A stretch of 64,000 nt of DNA, taken from the NCBI RefSeq assembly GCF_016864195.1, contig NZ_CP045202.1, positions 744,001 through 808,000 of the forward strand, written 5' to 3'. The stretch is from Dechloromonas sp. TW-R-39-2 (GTDB taxonomy: Bacteria; Pseudomonadota; Gammaproteobacteria; Burkholderiales; Rhodocyclaceae). This document shows positions 17,222 through 32,700 of the stretch, in pieces. A model generated the notes under the pieces. That model was not told the DNA's origin, searched no databases, and saw nothing but the letters and a program-made list of their open reading frames with translations. Numbering within the stretch: position 1 is the first letter of the stretch; every line of letters begins with the position of its first letter. Position numbers and translations under genes: made by a program.

Positions 17222-19078
17222 ATGCCCCAGTATCGTTCCCGCACTTCCACCCACGGCCGCAACATGGCTGGTGCCCGCTCGCTGTGGCGCGCAACCGGCA
17301 TGAAAGACGGTGACTTCGGCAAGCCGATCATTGCCGTGGTCAACAGCTTTACCCAGTTCGTTCCGGGTCACGTCCATCTGAAGGATATGGGGCAGCTGGT
17401 GGCTCGCGAAATCGAAGCAGCGGGCGGCGTGGCCAAGGAATTCAATACCATTGCGATCGACGACGGTATCGCCATGGGCCACAGCGGCATGCTTTACTCG
17501 CTGCCGAGCCGCGATTTGATCGCCGACTCGGTCGAGTACATGGTTAACGCCCACTGTGCCGACGCGATGGTTTGCATTTCCAACTGCGACAAGATTACCC
17601 CGGGCATGCTGATGGCTGCCATGCGCCTCAATATTCCGGTGATTTTCGTGTCCGGCGGCCCGATGGAAGCCGGCAAGACCAAGCTGCAGGGTCAGGTGGT
17701 TCACCTTGATCTGGTTGATGCCATGGTCAAGGCTGCCGACAGCTCCGTGTCCCAGGCCGATCTGGATGAGATCGAGCGCTCTGCTTGCCCGACTTGCGGT
17801 TCGTGCTCCGGCATGTTTACTGCCAATTCGATGAATTGCCTGACCGAGGCACTGGGCTTCAGCCTGCCGGGCAACGGCACGGTGGTCGCTACCCATGCCG
17901 ATCGCAAACAACTGTTCCTGCGTGCCGGTCGTCAGATCGTCGAGTTGTGCAAGCGCTACTACGAACAGGACGATGCTTCGGTCCTGCCGCGTTCGATCGC
18001 TCCGAAGGCCGCCTTTGAGAATGCCATGACCCTTGATGTGGCGATGGGCGGGTCGACCAACACCGTGTTACATATCCTGGCCGCAGCACAGGAAGCGGGC
18101 GTCGATTTCACGATGGCCGACATTGATCGCATTTCCCGCTCCGTGCCTTGTTTGTGCAAGGTCGCGCCGATGACGGATAAATACCATATCGAAGATGTGC
18201 ATCGGGCCGGTGGCATCATGGGGATTCTCGGTGAGCTCGACCGTGCCGGTCTGATTCATCGCGATGTGCCGAATGTCCATGCGCGTACGCTGGGTGAGGC
18301 GATTGATCGCTGGGATGTAGTGCGCGAACACGATGTCAAGGTGCATGAGTTTTTCAAGGCTGCGCCTGGTGGCGTTCCTACCCAGACGGCTTTTTCGCAG
18401 GATCGACGTTTCAACGAGCTGGATCTGGACCGGACCAAGGGCTGTATTCGCAACAAGGCCAATGCCTATTCGCAAGATGGCGGCCTGGCGGTGCTCTACG
18501 GCAATATTGCAGTGGACGGCTGCATCGTCAAAACAGCAGGGGTCGATGAATCGATCTGGAAATTCAATGGTCGGGCACGGGTTTTTGAAAGCCAGGATGC
18601 CGCGGTCGACAACATTCTGGCCGGCAAAGTGGTGGCCGGCGATGTCGTGGTGATTCGCTACGAAGGCCCCAAGGGTGGTCCGGGTATGCAGGAAATGCTT
18701 TACCCGACCTCCTATCTGAAGTCGATGGGGTTGGGCAAGGAATGCGCATTGCTCACTGATGGTCGTTTCTCTGGCGGTACGTCAGGTCTGTCGATTGGCC
18801 ATGCCTCGCCGGAAGCGGCGGATGGTGGTGCGATTGGCCTGGTTGAGGAAGGTGATCGCATCGAGATCGATATTCCGAATCGGCGTATTCAGTTGCTCGT
18901 TTCCGATGGCGAGTTGGCTGAGCGTCGTGCTGCAATGGAAGCCAGGGGCGAAGCTGCCTGGAAGCCGGCTGACCGCCAGCGCGTTGTATCGGCTGCATTG
19001 CAGGCGTATGCGCTGATGGCAACCTCGGCCGACAAGGGGGCGGTGCGTGACGTAACACAGATTCAGCGCCGGAAGTGA
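17222..19078 (+). CDS. ilvD: dihydroxy-acid dehydratase
   Basis: A 618-residue iron-sulfur dehydratase converting 2,3-dihydroxy-isovalerate and -methylvalerate to 2-oxo acids in valine, leucine and isoleucine synthesis. Length and motifs indicate the [4Fe-4S] type: candidate cluster ligands are Cys122 ([11 protein letters not shown]) and Cys195 in the [17 protein letters not shown] segment. Lys124 is the probable carbamylated Mg-binding residue and Asp80/Asp81 (DDGIAMGH) complete the metal site. The ATG at 17222 is preceded by a GGAGAG ribosome-binding site. The stop overlaps the GTG of the following LysE-type exporter. No leader-peptide attenuator is visible in the 87-base gap to lgt. Confidence 0.97.
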   Translation: MPQYRSRTSTHGRNMAGARSLWRATGMKDGDFGKPIIAVVNSFTQFVPGHVHLKDMGQLVAREIEAAGGVAKEFNTIAIDDGIAMGHSGMLYSLPSRDLIADSVEYMVNAHCADAMVCISNCDKITPGMLMAAMRLNIPVIFVSGGPMEAGKTKLQGQVVHLDLVDAMVKAADSSVSQADLDEIERSACPTCGSCSGMFTANSMNCLTEALGFSLPGNGTVVATHADRKQLFLRAGRQIVELCKRYYEQDDASVLPRSIAPKAAFENAMTLDVAMGGSTNTVLHILAAAQEAGVDFTMADIDRISRSVPCLCKVAPMTDKYHIEDVHRAGGIMGILGELDRAGLIHRDVPNVHARTLGEAIDRWDVVREHDVKVHEFFKAAPGGVPTQTAFSQDRRFNELDLDRTKGCIRNKANAYSQDGGLAVLYGNIAVDGCIVKTAGVDESIWKFNGRARVFESQDAAVDNILAGKVVAGDVVVIRYEGPKGGPGMQEMLYPTSYLKSMGLGKECALLTDGRFSGGTSGLSIGHASPEAADGGAIGLVEEGDRIEIDIPNRRIQLLVSDGELAERRAAMEARGEAAWKPADRQRVVSAALQAYALMATSADKGAVRDVTQIQRRK

Positions 19079-19698
19079 CTTTCGCTGTCTGGATCGGTTT
19101 TTTGCTGGCGGCGATACTGATCGCCGTCACGCCCGGCCCCGGTGCTGTGATCAGCATGAGTACGGGAATGCTTTTGGGGTATCGGCGGGCGCTGCTTGTG
19201 ATTCTGGGTTTGCAGGTAGCGATCCTGACGCATATTGCCGTCATTGCTGTTGGTGTTGGTGCCCTGCTGGCAGGTTCGGAACTGGCGTTCGGGCTGGTCA
19301 AAAGTGTCGGGGCGGGCTATCTCGTTTGGCTAGGTGTGCAGAAATGGCGCGCACCACCGGCGCCGGTCGGCCAAATGGCGCAGTATGTTCGGGGTGACAG
19401 GCTCTTCCTGCAGGGGTTGCTGGTCAATTTGACCAACCCGAAAGCGGTTATTTTTGTCGGAGCACTGGTTCCCCAGTTTATTGATCCGGCGAGTGCGCAG
19501 TTGCCCCAGTATCTGACGATTGCAGCGACCCTGTGCCTGACAGATGTTCTTGTGATGTCAGCTTATGCCATCGCGGCGGCCAGGCTGGGTGGCTGGATGC
19601 AGGATCCCGGGGCGCTTCGGCATCAAAATCGACTGTTTGGCGCGTTATTTGTTTGTGCGGGAGGCTTGCTGGCTTTTGCTTCCCGTGTGACAAGATGA
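19075..19698 (+). CDS. LysE/RhtB-family amino-acid exporter
   Basis: A 207-residue inner-membrane protein of the LysE/RhtB superfamily, which exports amino acids by proton exchange. Six hydrophobic helices are visible, with the family TPGPGAV motif after the first helix (residues about 19-25) and the conserved NLTNPKA motif near residue 120. The GTG start overlaps the ilvD stop (GTGA), and ilvD's end supplies GGAAG as ribosome-binding site. Coupling to ilvD suggests export of surplus branched-chain amino acids or related compounds, but this is inference from context. Confidence 0.9.
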   Translation: MTFAVWIGFLLAAILIAVTPGPGAVISMSTGMLLGYRRALLVILGLQVAILTHIAVIAVGVGALLAGSELAFGLVKSVGAGYLVWLGVQKWRAPPAPVGQMAQYVRGDRLFLQGLLVNLTNPKAVIFVGALVPQFIDPASAQLPQYLTIAATLCLTDVLVMSAYAIAAARLGGWMQDPGALRHQNRLFGALFVCAGGLLAFASRVTR

Positions 19699-19822
19699 CT
19701 TGGCGCTTGCAGCAAGGAGTGCCGGTGCGTTTGCTTTTCCCGTGGCCGCCGTTTGCGTGCGACGAAAAACGGTCTTATCATCTGTCGTTGATGTGTCCAC
19801 TAACCCGTAATGGAGCGAGATA

Positions 19823-20131
19823 ATGAAAGCTGTTTATGTTGCCATGATGGCTGCTGCAGGTATTGTGATGGCCGGCCAGGCCCAGGCTGATGAAGCCCTT
19901 GCCAAGGCCAAGAATTGCATGGCCTGCCATACCATCGACAAAAAAGTAGTTGGCCCGGCTTATAAGGATGTAGCTGCAAAGTACAAGGGCGATGCCAAGG
20001 CTCCGGCCATGCTTGCCGCAAAGGTCAAGGCTGGTGGCAAGGGCGCTTGGGGCGAAATCCCGATGCCGCCGAACAATGTCACCGATGACGAAGCCAAGAA
20101 ACTGGTTGCCTGGATTCTGGCCCAGAAGTAA
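19823..20131 (+). CDS. small periplasmic class I cytochrome c (c551/c552 type)
   Basis: A 102-residue c-type cytochrome. A signal peptide (cleavage near QAQA/DE, residue 22) sends it to the periplasm. The single heme site is CMACH (Cys32, Cys35, His36) and the distal ligand is Met81 in the IPMPPN motif, both diagnostic of the c8/c551 family that shuttles electrons to terminal oxidases or nitrite reductases. ATG at 19823 has a GGAG site. The gene is monocistronic and is followed by a strong intrinsic terminator. Confidence 0.96.
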   Translation: MKAVYVAMMAAAGIVMAGQAQADEALAKAKNCMACHTIDKKVVGPAYKDVAAKYKGDAKAPAMLAAKVKAGGKGAWGEIPMPPNNVTDDEAKKLVAWILAQK

Positions 20132-20150
20132 TTCGCTGGCTGCCGCACAG

Positions 20151-20176
20151 AAAAGCCGACTTTGGTCGGCTTTTTC
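20151..20176 (+). terminator. intrinsic terminator of the cytochrome c gene
   Basis: A 6-bp GC-rich stem (GCCGAC 20155-20160 with GTCGGC 20165-20170), flanked by A-run/T-run pairing and followed by TTTTTC, is a textbook intrinsic terminator 20 bases after the stop codon. Confidence 0.9.
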
Positions 20177-20188
20177 TTTGTCAGGGTG

Positions 20189-20217
20189 TTGACAGTCTGC
20201 TTTGGAGTGTGGATAAT
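20189..20217 (+). promoter_or_regulatory. sigma-70 promoter of the tRNA-tuf-secE-nusG transcription unit
   Basis: TTGACA (20189-20194), a 17-base spacer and GATAAT (20212-20217) form a near-consensus promoter. The predicted start at about 20224 lies 7 bases before tRNA-Tyr, as expected for a stable-RNA promoter. It follows the cytochrome c terminator and is the only strong promoter seen upstream of tRNA-Tyr-Gly-Thr-tuf. Confidence 0.85.
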
Positions 20218-20230
20218 CCTGCGTTCTCCC

Positions 20231-20315
<85 letters not shown>

Positions 20316-20356
20316 GATTTAATGCTGTAGCGGCCTGTGCTGCGGGCAAGGGTTAA

Positions 20357-20430
20357 GCGGGTGTAGCTCAATGGTAGAGCTGAAGCCTTCCAAGCTTAAG
20401 ACGAGGGTTCGATTCCCTTCACCCGCTCCA
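20357..20430 (+). tRNA. tRNA-Gly (TCC)
   Basis: A 74-base tRNA with encoded CCA. The acceptor stem GCGGGTG pairs with CACCCGC, the T-arm reads GGGTTCGATTCCC, and the anticodon is TCC in the loop CTTCCAA. The discriminator is U, normal for glycine tRNA. Confidence 0.97.
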
Positions 20431-20460
20431 CGACGCGGTACGGCTGAAGTTTTAAGGTAG

Positions 20461-20535
<75 letters not shown>

Positions 20536-20588
20536 CCGATTAGCTTGGATTCTGGCTTTTTTGCTTATTTGATTATTGAGGAACTGGA

Positions 20589-21779
<1,191 letters not shown>

Positions 21780-21801
21780 TCGAAAGTAGTTTTGTAGTTG
21801 G

Positions 21802-21825
21802 GGCGCCGCGGGCAACCGAGGCGCC
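21802..21825 (+). other. hairpin between tuf copy 1 and tRNA-Trp
   Basis: Two GGCGCC arms (21802-21807 and 21820-21825), with inner CGG/CCG pairs, enclose a short loop. No U-run follows, so an RNA-processing or 3'-stabilising structure is more likely than a terminator, because tRNA-Trp and secE continue the operon. Confidence 0.45.
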
Positions 21826-21841
21826 TTGATGTTTCTGCCGC

Positions 21842-21917
21842 AGGGGTGTAGCTCAATTGGTAGAGCGCCGGTTTCCAAAACCGAAGGTCGGGGGTTCGAT
21901 TCCCTCCGCCCCTGCCA
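21842..21917 (+). tRNA. tRNA-Trp (CCA)
   Basis: A 76-base tRNA with encoded CCA. The acceptor stem AGGGGTG pairs with CGCCCCT (one G-U pair), the anticodon is CCA in the loop TTCCAAA, and the discriminator is G, the tryptophan identity base. It lies between tuf and secE, 24 bases before the latter. Confidence 0.97.
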
Positions 21918-21941
21918 CTCTCTTTAAAGATCGCGAACGTC

Positions 21942-22295
21942 ATGGCTGACAAGGTCAAGTTCACGCTGGCACTGCTGATTCTGGTGTCTGGTGTGGCTGG
22001 TTTTTACCTGCTATCCGAGCAGGCAATGATTTTGCGTGTCCTGGCGGTTCTCGTCGGGTTTGCGCTTGCGGTGACTGTGGCTTGGAAAACTGAGCCGGGT
22101 CAGCGCTTTTTTGCGTTTGCAAATGAGGCGGTGATTGAGGCCAAGAAAGTTGTTTGGCCGACCCGCAAGGAAACCGTTCAAACCACCGCTGCTGTTTTTG
22201 CGTTTGTTGTGGTTATGGCGATTTTCCTTTATTTGACCGATAAGAGCCTTGAGTGGCTTCTCTACGATATCGTGCTGGGCTGGAAGAAATCATGA
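21942..22295 (+). CDS. secE: preprotein translocase subunit SecE
   Basis: A 117-residue inner-membrane protein that clamps the SecY channel. Three hydrophobic helices are visible (about residues 7-25, 30-48 and 85-105), the long form usual in proteobacteria. The conserved amphipathic segment [13 protein letters not shown] lies just before the last helix. The TGA overlaps the ATG of nusG (ATGA), implying coupled translation. Confidence 0.97.
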   Translation: MADKVKFTLALLILVSGVAGFYLLSEQAMILRVLAVLVGFALAVTVAWKTEPGQRFFAFANEAVIEAKKVVWPTRKETVQTTAAVFAFVVVMAIFLYLTDKSLEWLLYDIVLGWKKS

Positions 22296-22825
22296 GCAAA
22301 CGCTGGTACGTCGTACATGCCTATTCCGGCTTCGAGAAAAGTGTAATGCGCGCCATCATGGAGCGTATTACGCGTTTGGGGATGGAAGAAAAATTCGGTC
22401 GCATTCTGGTGCCGGTCGAAGAAGTGGTTGAAATGAAGGGTGGTCAGAAGGCTATTTCCGAGCGCAAGTTTTTCCCGGGCTATGTCCTGTGCGAAATGGA
22501 AATGGATGATGACTCTTGGCACCTTGTCAAGAACACGCCGAAAGTGACGGGATTTGTTGGTGGTACGGCAAATCGTCCGACGCCGATTTCTGAAAAGGAA
22601 GTCGAAAAAATCATGCAGCAAATGCAAGAGGGCGTTGAAAAGCCGCGTCCGAAAGTGCTGTTTGAAGTTGGCGAGGTGGTTCGTGTCAAGGAAGGTCCGT
22701 TTACCGACTTTCATGGTGCTGTCGAAGACGTCAATTATGAAAAAAATCGCCTGCGCGTTTCTGTGACCATCTTCGGTCGTGCAACGCCGGTTGAGCTGGA
22801 GTTTGCCCAGGTCGAAAAAGCCTGA
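22292..22825 (+). CDS. nusG: transcription termination/antitermination factor NusG
   Basis: A 177-residue protein that binds RNA polymerase and links it to ribosomes or Rho. Residues 1-110 form the NGN domain ([16 protein letters not shown] at the start) and about 125-177 a KOW domain ([19 protein letters not shown]). The start overlaps secE by 4 bases; ATG at 22292 gives the standard N terminus, while an earlier in-frame codon at 22253 would extend it into secE. Confidence 0.98.
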   Translation: MSKRWYVVHAYSGFEKSVMRAIMERITRLGMEEKFGRILVPVEEVVEMKGGQKAISERKFFPGYVLCEMEMDDDSWHLVKNTPKVTGFVGGTANRPTPISEKEVEKIMQQMQEGVEKPRPKVLFEVGEVVRVKEGPFTDFHGAVEDVNYEKNRLRVSVTIFGRATPVELEFAQVEKA

Positions 22826-22933
22826 GCTTGAGTTTCAAGGGTTAGCCGAAAACCCATTTTTTCGGCAAGAGGAGTGTTGGTAGGGCGCTTAGGCCTCCGA
22901 AGGCGCGTTAATACTCATCATTGAGGAGCTACT
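22826..22933 (+). promoter_or_regulatory. nusG-rplK intergenic leader with hairpins
   Basis: The 108-base gap holds a perfect 8-bp stem (GCCGAAAA 22845-22852 with TTTTCGGC 22859-22866), then a second GC-rich inverted repeat around 22887-22910. In E. coli the L11-L1 message leader holds the L1 repressor site; this gap is where such a site would lie. No promoter with good -35 and -10 elements was found. The L1-site role is inference. Confidence 0.45.
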
Positions 22934-23365
22934 ATGGCCAAGAAAATTATTGGCTACATCAAGTTGCAAGTGCCAGCCGGCAAAGCAAATCCGTCACCCC
23001 CGATTGGTCCTGCCCTGGGTCAGCGCGGTCTGAACATCATGGAGTTCTGCAAGGCATTCAATGCCCAGACTCAAGGTGTTGAGCCGGGTCTGCCGATTCC
23101 GGTTGTGATCACCGCGTTTGCCGACAAGTCTTTCACATTCGTGATGAAGACCCCGCCGGCAACGATCCTGATCAAGAAGGCTGCCGGTATCAAGTCCGGT
23201 TCGGCCAAGCCGCATACCGACAAGGTTGGCAAAATCACCCGTGCCCAGGCTGAAGACATCGCCAAGGCCAAGTTGCCCGATCTGACTGCTTCCGATATGG
23301 ATGCAGCGGTGCGCACGATTGCTGGTTCCGCCCGCTCGATGGGTATCACCGTAGAGGGTCTGTAA
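22934..23365 (+). CDS. rplK: 50S ribosomal protein L11
   Basis: A 143-residue protein of the GTPase-associated centre that binds 23S rRNA helices 43/44 and works with L10/L12 in factor-dependent GTP hydrolysis and RelA activation. The N-terminal domain shows the conserved proline-rich [13 protein letters not shown] (about 20-32), the thiostrepton-contact region, and the C-terminal RNA-binding domain ends [11 protein letters not shown]. It is two bases upstream of rplA, so the pair is translated together. Confidence 0.99.
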   Translation: MAKKIIGYIKLQVPAGKANPSPPIGPALGQRGLNIMEFCKAFNAQTQGVEPGLPIPVVITAFADKSFTFVMKTPPATILIKKAAGIKSGSAKPHTDKVGKITRAQAEDIAKAKLPDLTASDMDAAVRTIAGSARSMGITVEGL

Positions 23366-23367
23366 TC

Positions 23368-24063
23368 ATGGCAAAGCTCACCAAAAAACAAAAAGCCCTG
23401 CAGGGCAAGATCGTTGCCCAGAAGGCGTATCCGGTTCAGGAAGCGCTGACGCTGGCCAAGGAAACAGCAACTGCCAAGTTCGACGAGTCGATCGACGTCG
23501 CGGTCAACCTTGGCGTTGATGCACGTAAATCCGATCAGGTTGTTCGTGGTTCCGTCGTTCTGCCGGCCGGTACCGGTAAGTCGGTTCGCGTTGCTGTTTT
23601 TGCCCAGGGCGAAAAGGCTGAAGCCGCCAAGGCTGCTGGTGCCGAAGTCGTCGGTTTCGATGATCTGGCTGCCGACATCAAGGCTGGCAAGATGGATTTC
23701 GATATCGTCATCGCTACGCCGGATGCAATGCGCATCGTCGGTCAACTCGGCCAGATCCTTGGTCCGCGCGGCTTGATGCCGAATCCGAAGGTGGGTACCG
23801 TGACGATGGATGTCACTACCGCCGTCAAGAACGCCAAGGCTGGTCAGGTGCAGTACCGCACCGACAAGGCCGGTATCATTCACGCTACCATCGGTCGCGC
23901 TTCCTTCGCTGTTGAAGATCTCGAGCGTAACTTGAAGGCATTGGTTGAAGCCCTGACGAAGGCCAAGCCGGCCTCCTCCAAGGGTCAATACCTGCGCAAG
24001 GTGGCCGTTGCTTCCACGATGGGTCCCGGCGTTCGCGTCGACCAGGCCACGCTGGCTGGCTAA
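23368..24063 (+). CDS. rplA: 50S ribosomal protein L1
   Basis: A 231-residue protein of the L1 stalk that helps release deacylated tRNA from the E site and, in E. coli, represses its own L11-L1 mRNA. Full-length family match; the signature near residues 120-145 ([25 protein letters not shown]) is intact. The start lies two bases after the rplK stop. Confidence 0.99.
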   Translation: MAKLTKKQKALQGKIVAQKAYPVQEALTLAKETATAKFDESIDVAVNLGVDARKSDQVVRGSVVLPAGTGKSVRVAVFAQGEKAEAAKAAGAEVVGFDDLAADIKAGKMDFDIVIATPDAMRIVGQLGQILGPRGLMPNPKVGTVTMDVTTAVKNAKAGQVQYRTDKAGIIHATIGRASFAVEDLERNLKALVEALTKAKPASSKGQYLRKVAVASTMGPGVRVDQATLAG

Positions 24064-24290
24064 AAGTACTTTGGGCCGCTGATTCCTGCTTTGGCAGGGT
24101 CGGCGGATCGTCAAAGACCGCAGGCGCCCCGGTTTCCGGTGCTTAATCGCGAAAGCAACCTGCGCAGACGGTGTCCCAGAACAAGATTTTCTGCTGAGTG
24201 GCAACACAAAGCATAGCTTCTGGTTCAGGTCGCCGTAGGTGCGGCGGGAATTTTTCCCGTCGTGTTATGACTTGAAAGGAGGAAAGACCT
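24064..24290 (+). promoter_or_regulatory. rplJ leader (L10 autoregulation region)
   Basis: A 227-base non-coding stretch between rplA and rplJ. It contains a long imperfect stem 24076-24106 (CCGCTGA plus CCTGC pairing with GCAGG plus TCGGCGG), further GC-rich repeats, and a CGGGAA/TTCCCG hairpin near 24244-24258 shortly before the AAAGGAGG ribosome-binding site. In E. coli the corresponding leader binds the L10-L12 complex, which shuts off rplJL translation. Length and position fit that role; the exact L10 kink-turn site was not resolved. No convincing promoter was identified. Confidence 0.6.
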
Positions 24291-24788
24291 GTGGGTCTCA
24301 ATCTGAACGACAAAAAAGCGGTTGTAGCTGAGGTGTCGGCACAAGTGGCCAACGCACAGACCATCGTGATTGCCGAATACCGTGGTATCGAGGTCACTGA
24401 CCTCACCGTACTGCGTAAAAAGGCACGCGAATCTGGCGTTTACCTGCGTGTGTTGAAGAATACCTTGGTACGTCGCGCGGTCGCGGGCACTTCGTTCGCT
24501 GGCCTGGCTGACCAAATGGTCGGGCCGCTGATTTACAGCGTCTCTACCGATCCGGTCGCTGCTGCGAAAGTTCTCAACGACTTCGCAAAAACCAACGACA
24601 AGCTCGTGCTCAAGGCTGGCTCTTACGCTGGCCAAGTGCTCGATAAGGCTGGTGTGCAGGCGCTCGCGTCCGTCCCGAGCCGCGAAGAGCTGCTCTCCAA
24701 GCTGCTGTACGTCATGCAAGCTCCGGTCGCCGGCTTTGTCCGTGGCCTGGCAGCACTGGCTGCACAGCGCGAAGAAGCCACTGCTTAA
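24291..24788 (+). CDS. rplJ: 50S ribosomal protein L10
   Basis: A 165-residue stalk base protein that anchors L7/L12 dimers to the ribosome. It starts at GTG (24291) after a strong AAAGGAGG site 8 bases upstream; the N-terminal [16 protein letters not shown] and the [11 protein letters not shown] motif match the family. The C-terminal helix binds L12 N-terminal domains. It is co-transcribed with rplL, 37 bases downstream. Confidence 0.98.
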   Translation: MGLNLNDKKAVVAEVSAQVANAQTIVIAEYRGIEVTDLTVLRKKARESGVYLRVLKNTLVRRAVAGTSFAGLADQMVGPLIYSVSTDPVAAAKVLNDFAKTNDKLVLKAGSYAGQVLDKAGVQALASVPSREELLSKLLYVMQAPVAGFVRGLAALAAQREEATA

Positions 24789-24825
24789 CCGTACCGCTTA
24801 CGAACTGATTTAGGAGTTATTTGAA

Positions 24826-25197
24826 ATGGCAATTAACAAAGAAGACATTCTGGAAGCCGTTGGCGCCCTGACCGTTATGGAACTGAACGACCTGGTTAAG
24901 GCGTTCGAAGAGAAGTTTGGTGTTTCCGCTGCTGCCGTCGCCGTTGCTGGCCCGGCTGGTGGTGCTGCTGCCGCTGCTGAAGAGCAGACCGAATTCACCG
25001 TGATCCTGGCTGGTGCCGGCGACAAGAAGGTTGAAGTCATCAAGGTCGTTCGCGCAGTGACCGGTCTGGGCCTCAAGGAAGCCAAGGATCTGGTTGATGG
25101 TGCTCCGAAGCCGGTCAAGGAAGGTGTTTCCAAGGCTGATGCAGAAGCCCTCAAGAAGCAACTCGAAGACGCAGGCGCCAAGGTCGAAGTTAAGTAA
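24826..25197 (+). CDS. rplL: 50S ribosomal protein L7/L12
   Basis: A 123-residue stalk protein, present in several copies per ribosome, that recruits translation GTPases. The N-terminal dimerisation domain (1-33) is joined to the C-terminal factor-binding domain (about 55-123, with [20 protein letters not shown]) by a flexible hinge rich in Ala, Gly and Val (about 36-52). An attenuator-like hairpin follows the stop codon and separates it from rpoB. Confidence 0.99.
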   Translation: MAINKEDILEAVGALTVMELNDLVKAFEEKFGVSAAAVAVAGPAGGAAAAAEEQTEFTVILAGAGDKKVEVIKVVRAVTGLGLKEAKDLVDGAPKPVKEGVSKADAEALKKQLEDAGAKVEVK

Positions 25198-25213
25198 TCG
25201 ACTGAGTGCGAGT

Positions 25214-25242
25214 GGGCTGGTGACAATGTCGCCAGCCCTTTT
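25214..25242 (+). terminator. attenuator hairpin between rplL and rpoB
   Basis: An 11-bp stem (25214-25224 with 25228-25238, one G-U pair) closes a 3-base loop and is followed by TTTT, then TGCTTTG. It fits a partially reading-through terminator, as known at this junction in E. coli, that lowers rpoBC expression relative to the ribosomal genes. Confidence 0.75.
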
Positions 25243-25298
25243 GTGCTTTGTACTACAGGTCAGATAGAACCTAGCAACGAACTTGAATAACGCCAACT

Positions 25299-25359
25299 GG
25301 CAAACGCAAACCGTGCTCTCCGTATCCCGTTCAGGGAGGCGAGCCTGTTTGCGTTTGCC
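25299..25359 (+). promoter_or_regulatory. long-armed RNA hairpin in the rpoB leader
   Basis: A perfect 13-bp inverted repeat (25299-25311 and 25347-25359; GGCAAACGCAAAC and its complement) encloses a 35-base apical region with further partial pairing. A second small hairpin, CCTGT-TTCG-ACAGG (25358-25371), shares two bases with its 3' arm. E. coli has an RNase III cleavage site between rplL and rpoB; this extended duplex is a plausible counterpart. The role is inference. Confidence 0.6.
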
Positions 25360-25404
25360 TGTTTCGACAGGTTCAACCTTTGATTTTTTCCTTCCGGAGT
25401 TACC

Positions 25405-29688
<4,284 letters not shown>

Positions 29689-29710
29689 TTCAGGGCTTAG
29701 GAGTTAAACG

Positions 29711-32700
29711 ATGAAAGCATTGCTCGATCTATTCAAGCAGGTAACCGCCGAAGAGGAATTCGACGCGATTACCATTGGTCTCGCCTCGCCCGAAAAGATC
29801 CGTTCCTGGTCGTATGGCGAAGTCAAGAAGCCGGAAACGATCAATTACCGTACCTTCAAGCCGGAGCGTGATGGCCTGTTCTGTGCCAAGATCTTTGGCC
29901 CGATCAAGGATTACGAGTGCCTGTGCGGCAAGTACAAGCGCCTCAAGCATCGCGGCGTGATCTGCGAGAAGTGCGGCGTTGAAGTGACGCTGGCCAAGGT
30001 TCGTCGTGACCGTATGGGTCACATCGAACTGGCCTCGCCGACCGCTCACATCTGGTTCCTGAAGTCCCTGCCGTCCCGTCTCGGCATGGTGCTCGACATG
30101 ACGCTGCGCGATATCGAACGCGTCCTGTACTTCGAAGCCTATGTCGTTTGCGATCCTGGCATGGTGAGCAGCCTCCAGCGTGCCCAGTTGCTGACCGAAG
30201 AGCAGTATCTGGACATGATGGAAGAGCATGGCGACGAATTCCAGGCGCTGATGGGCGCTGAAGGTATTCGCGAATTGCTGCGCAATCTGGACGTGCCGAG
30301 CGAAGTAGAATCGCTGCGTGCCGAACTGGAAGTGACCGGTTCCGAAGCCAAGAACAAGAAGCTGGCCAAGCGTCTGAAGATTCTCGAAGGTTTCATGAAG
30401 TCGGGCATCAAGCCGGACTGGATGATCCTCGAAGTCCTGCCGGTGCTGCCGCCGGACCTGCGTCCGCTGGTTCCGCTCGACGGTGGCCGCTTCGCCACGT
30501 CCGACCTGAACGACTTGTATCGCCGCGTGATCAACCGGAATAATCGTCTCAAGCGCCTGCTTGAGCTGAAGGCTCCGGAAATCATCGTGCGCAACGAAAA
30601 GCGCATGCTGCAGGAATCGGTCGACTCGCTGCTCGACAACGGTCGTCGCGGCAAGGCCATGACCGGCGCCAACAAGCGTCCGCTCAAGTCGCTGGCCGAC
30701 ATGATCAAGGGCAAGGGCGGTCGTTTCCGTCAGAACTTGCTCGGTAAGCGCGTCGACTACTCGGGCCGTTCGGTCATCGTGGTTGGTCCGCAGCTCAAAT
30801 TGCATCAATGCGGCCTGCCGAAGTTGATGGCGCTTGAACTGTTCAAGCCCTTCATCTTCCACAAGCTGGAAGTGCTCGGTTACGCCACCACCATCAAGCA
30901 AGCCAAGAAGATGGTCGAAGGTCAGGAACCGGTTGTTTGGGACATCCTCGAAGATGTCATCCGCGAACATCCGGTCATGCTGAACCGCGCACCGACGCTG
31001 CACCGCCTCGGTATCCAGGCATTCGAACCGACCCTGATCGAAGGCAAGGCCATCCAGTTGCACCCGCTGGTTTGCGCGGCATTCAATGCCGACTTCGACG
31101 GTGACCAGATGGCCGTCCACGTGCCGTTGTCGCTCGAAGCCCAGATGGAAGCCCGCACCTTGATGTTGGCCTCGAACAACGTGCTGTCGCCTGCCAACGG
31201 CCAGCCGATCATCGTGCCGTCGCAGGACATCGTGTTGGGTCTGTACTACGCCACCCGCGAAAAGATCAATGGTAAGGGCGAGGGTATGTACTTCGCCGAT
31301 ACCAACGAAATCGAGCGTGCCATGGCCGCCAAGGAGTTGGACGTTCACTCGCGCATCTCTGTGCGTCTGCCGCAATACGAGATTTCTGCGGTCGACGGCG
31401 AATGGGAAGAGAAAATCGTCCGGATCGAAACCACGGCCGGTCGTGCCCTGCTGTCCAAGATTCTGCCGAAGGGCCTGCCTTTCAAGGTGTTGGACCGCGC
31501 GCTGAAGAAGAAGGAAATCTCCAAGCTGATCGACGAATCCTTCCGTCGTTGTGGCCTCAAGGAAACCGTCGTCTTCGCCGACAAGTTGATGCAGAACGGT
31601 TATGCCCTGGCGACCCGCGCCGGCATCTCTTTCTGTTCCGACGACATGCTGGTTCCGGCCAAGAAATACGAAATCATCGCTGCCGCGGAAGCGGAAGTGA
31701 AGGAGATCGAAACGCAATACACCAACGGACTGGTGACCAACGGCGAACGCTATAACAAGGTCGTCGATATCTGGGGCCGCACTGGCGACCAGGTCGCCAA
31801 GGTGATGATGGACGAACTCGGCCACGAGGAAACCATTGACCGTCACGGCAAGAAGGTTAAGCAGGATTCGTTCAACTCGATCTACATGATGGCCGACTCC
31901 GGCGCTCGCGGCTCCGCAGCCCAGATTCGTCAGCTGGCCGGTATGCGCGGCCTGATGGCCAAGCCGGATGGCTCGATTATCGAAACGCCGATCACGACCA
32001 ACTTCCGCGAAGGTCTGAACGTTCTCCAGTACTTCATCTCGACCCACGGTGCTCGTAAGGGTCTGGCCGATACGGCGTTGAAGACCGCTAACTCTGGCTA
32101 CCTGACCCGCCGTCTGGTCGACGTGACCCAGGATTTGGTCATTACCGAAGATGATTGCGGTACGACCAACGGCTTTGCCGTCAAGGCACTGGTTGAAGGC
32201 GGTGAGGTTATCGAACCGTTGCGCGAGCGTATTCTCGGTCGTGTCACGGTCGACGACCTGATTGACCCGGAAACGCAGGAAACCGTTATTTTCGGCGGCA
32301 CCATGCTCGACGAAGACCTGGTTGATCTGATAGACAAGCTCGGTATCGACGAAGTCAAGGTTCGTACGCCGCTGACCTGCGATACCCGCTACGGTCTGTG
32401 CGCCCAGTGTTACGGTCGTGACCTCGGTCGCGGCACGATGGTCAATGCCGGTGAAGCTGTCGGCGTTATCGCTGCACAGTCGATCGGTGAGCCGGGTACC
32501 CAGCTGACCATGCGTACCTTCCACGTCGGTGGTGCGGCATCCCGTGCTGCAGTTGCTTCGCAGGTTGAGTCCAAGTCGGCCGGTACGGTTCGCTTTACCG
32601 CCAACATGCGCTACGTCACCAGCGCCAAGGGCGAGAAGGTTGTTATTTCCCGTTCTGGCGAAGTGTTGATTACCGACGACCATGGTCGTGAGCGTGAGCG

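Noticed and set aside
17135-17911. N-terminal extension of lgt reaching into ilvD
   Set aside because: The extra 259 codons overlap the divergent ilvD coding region and have no Lgt-like sequence; the ATG at 17134 gives the standard N terminus.
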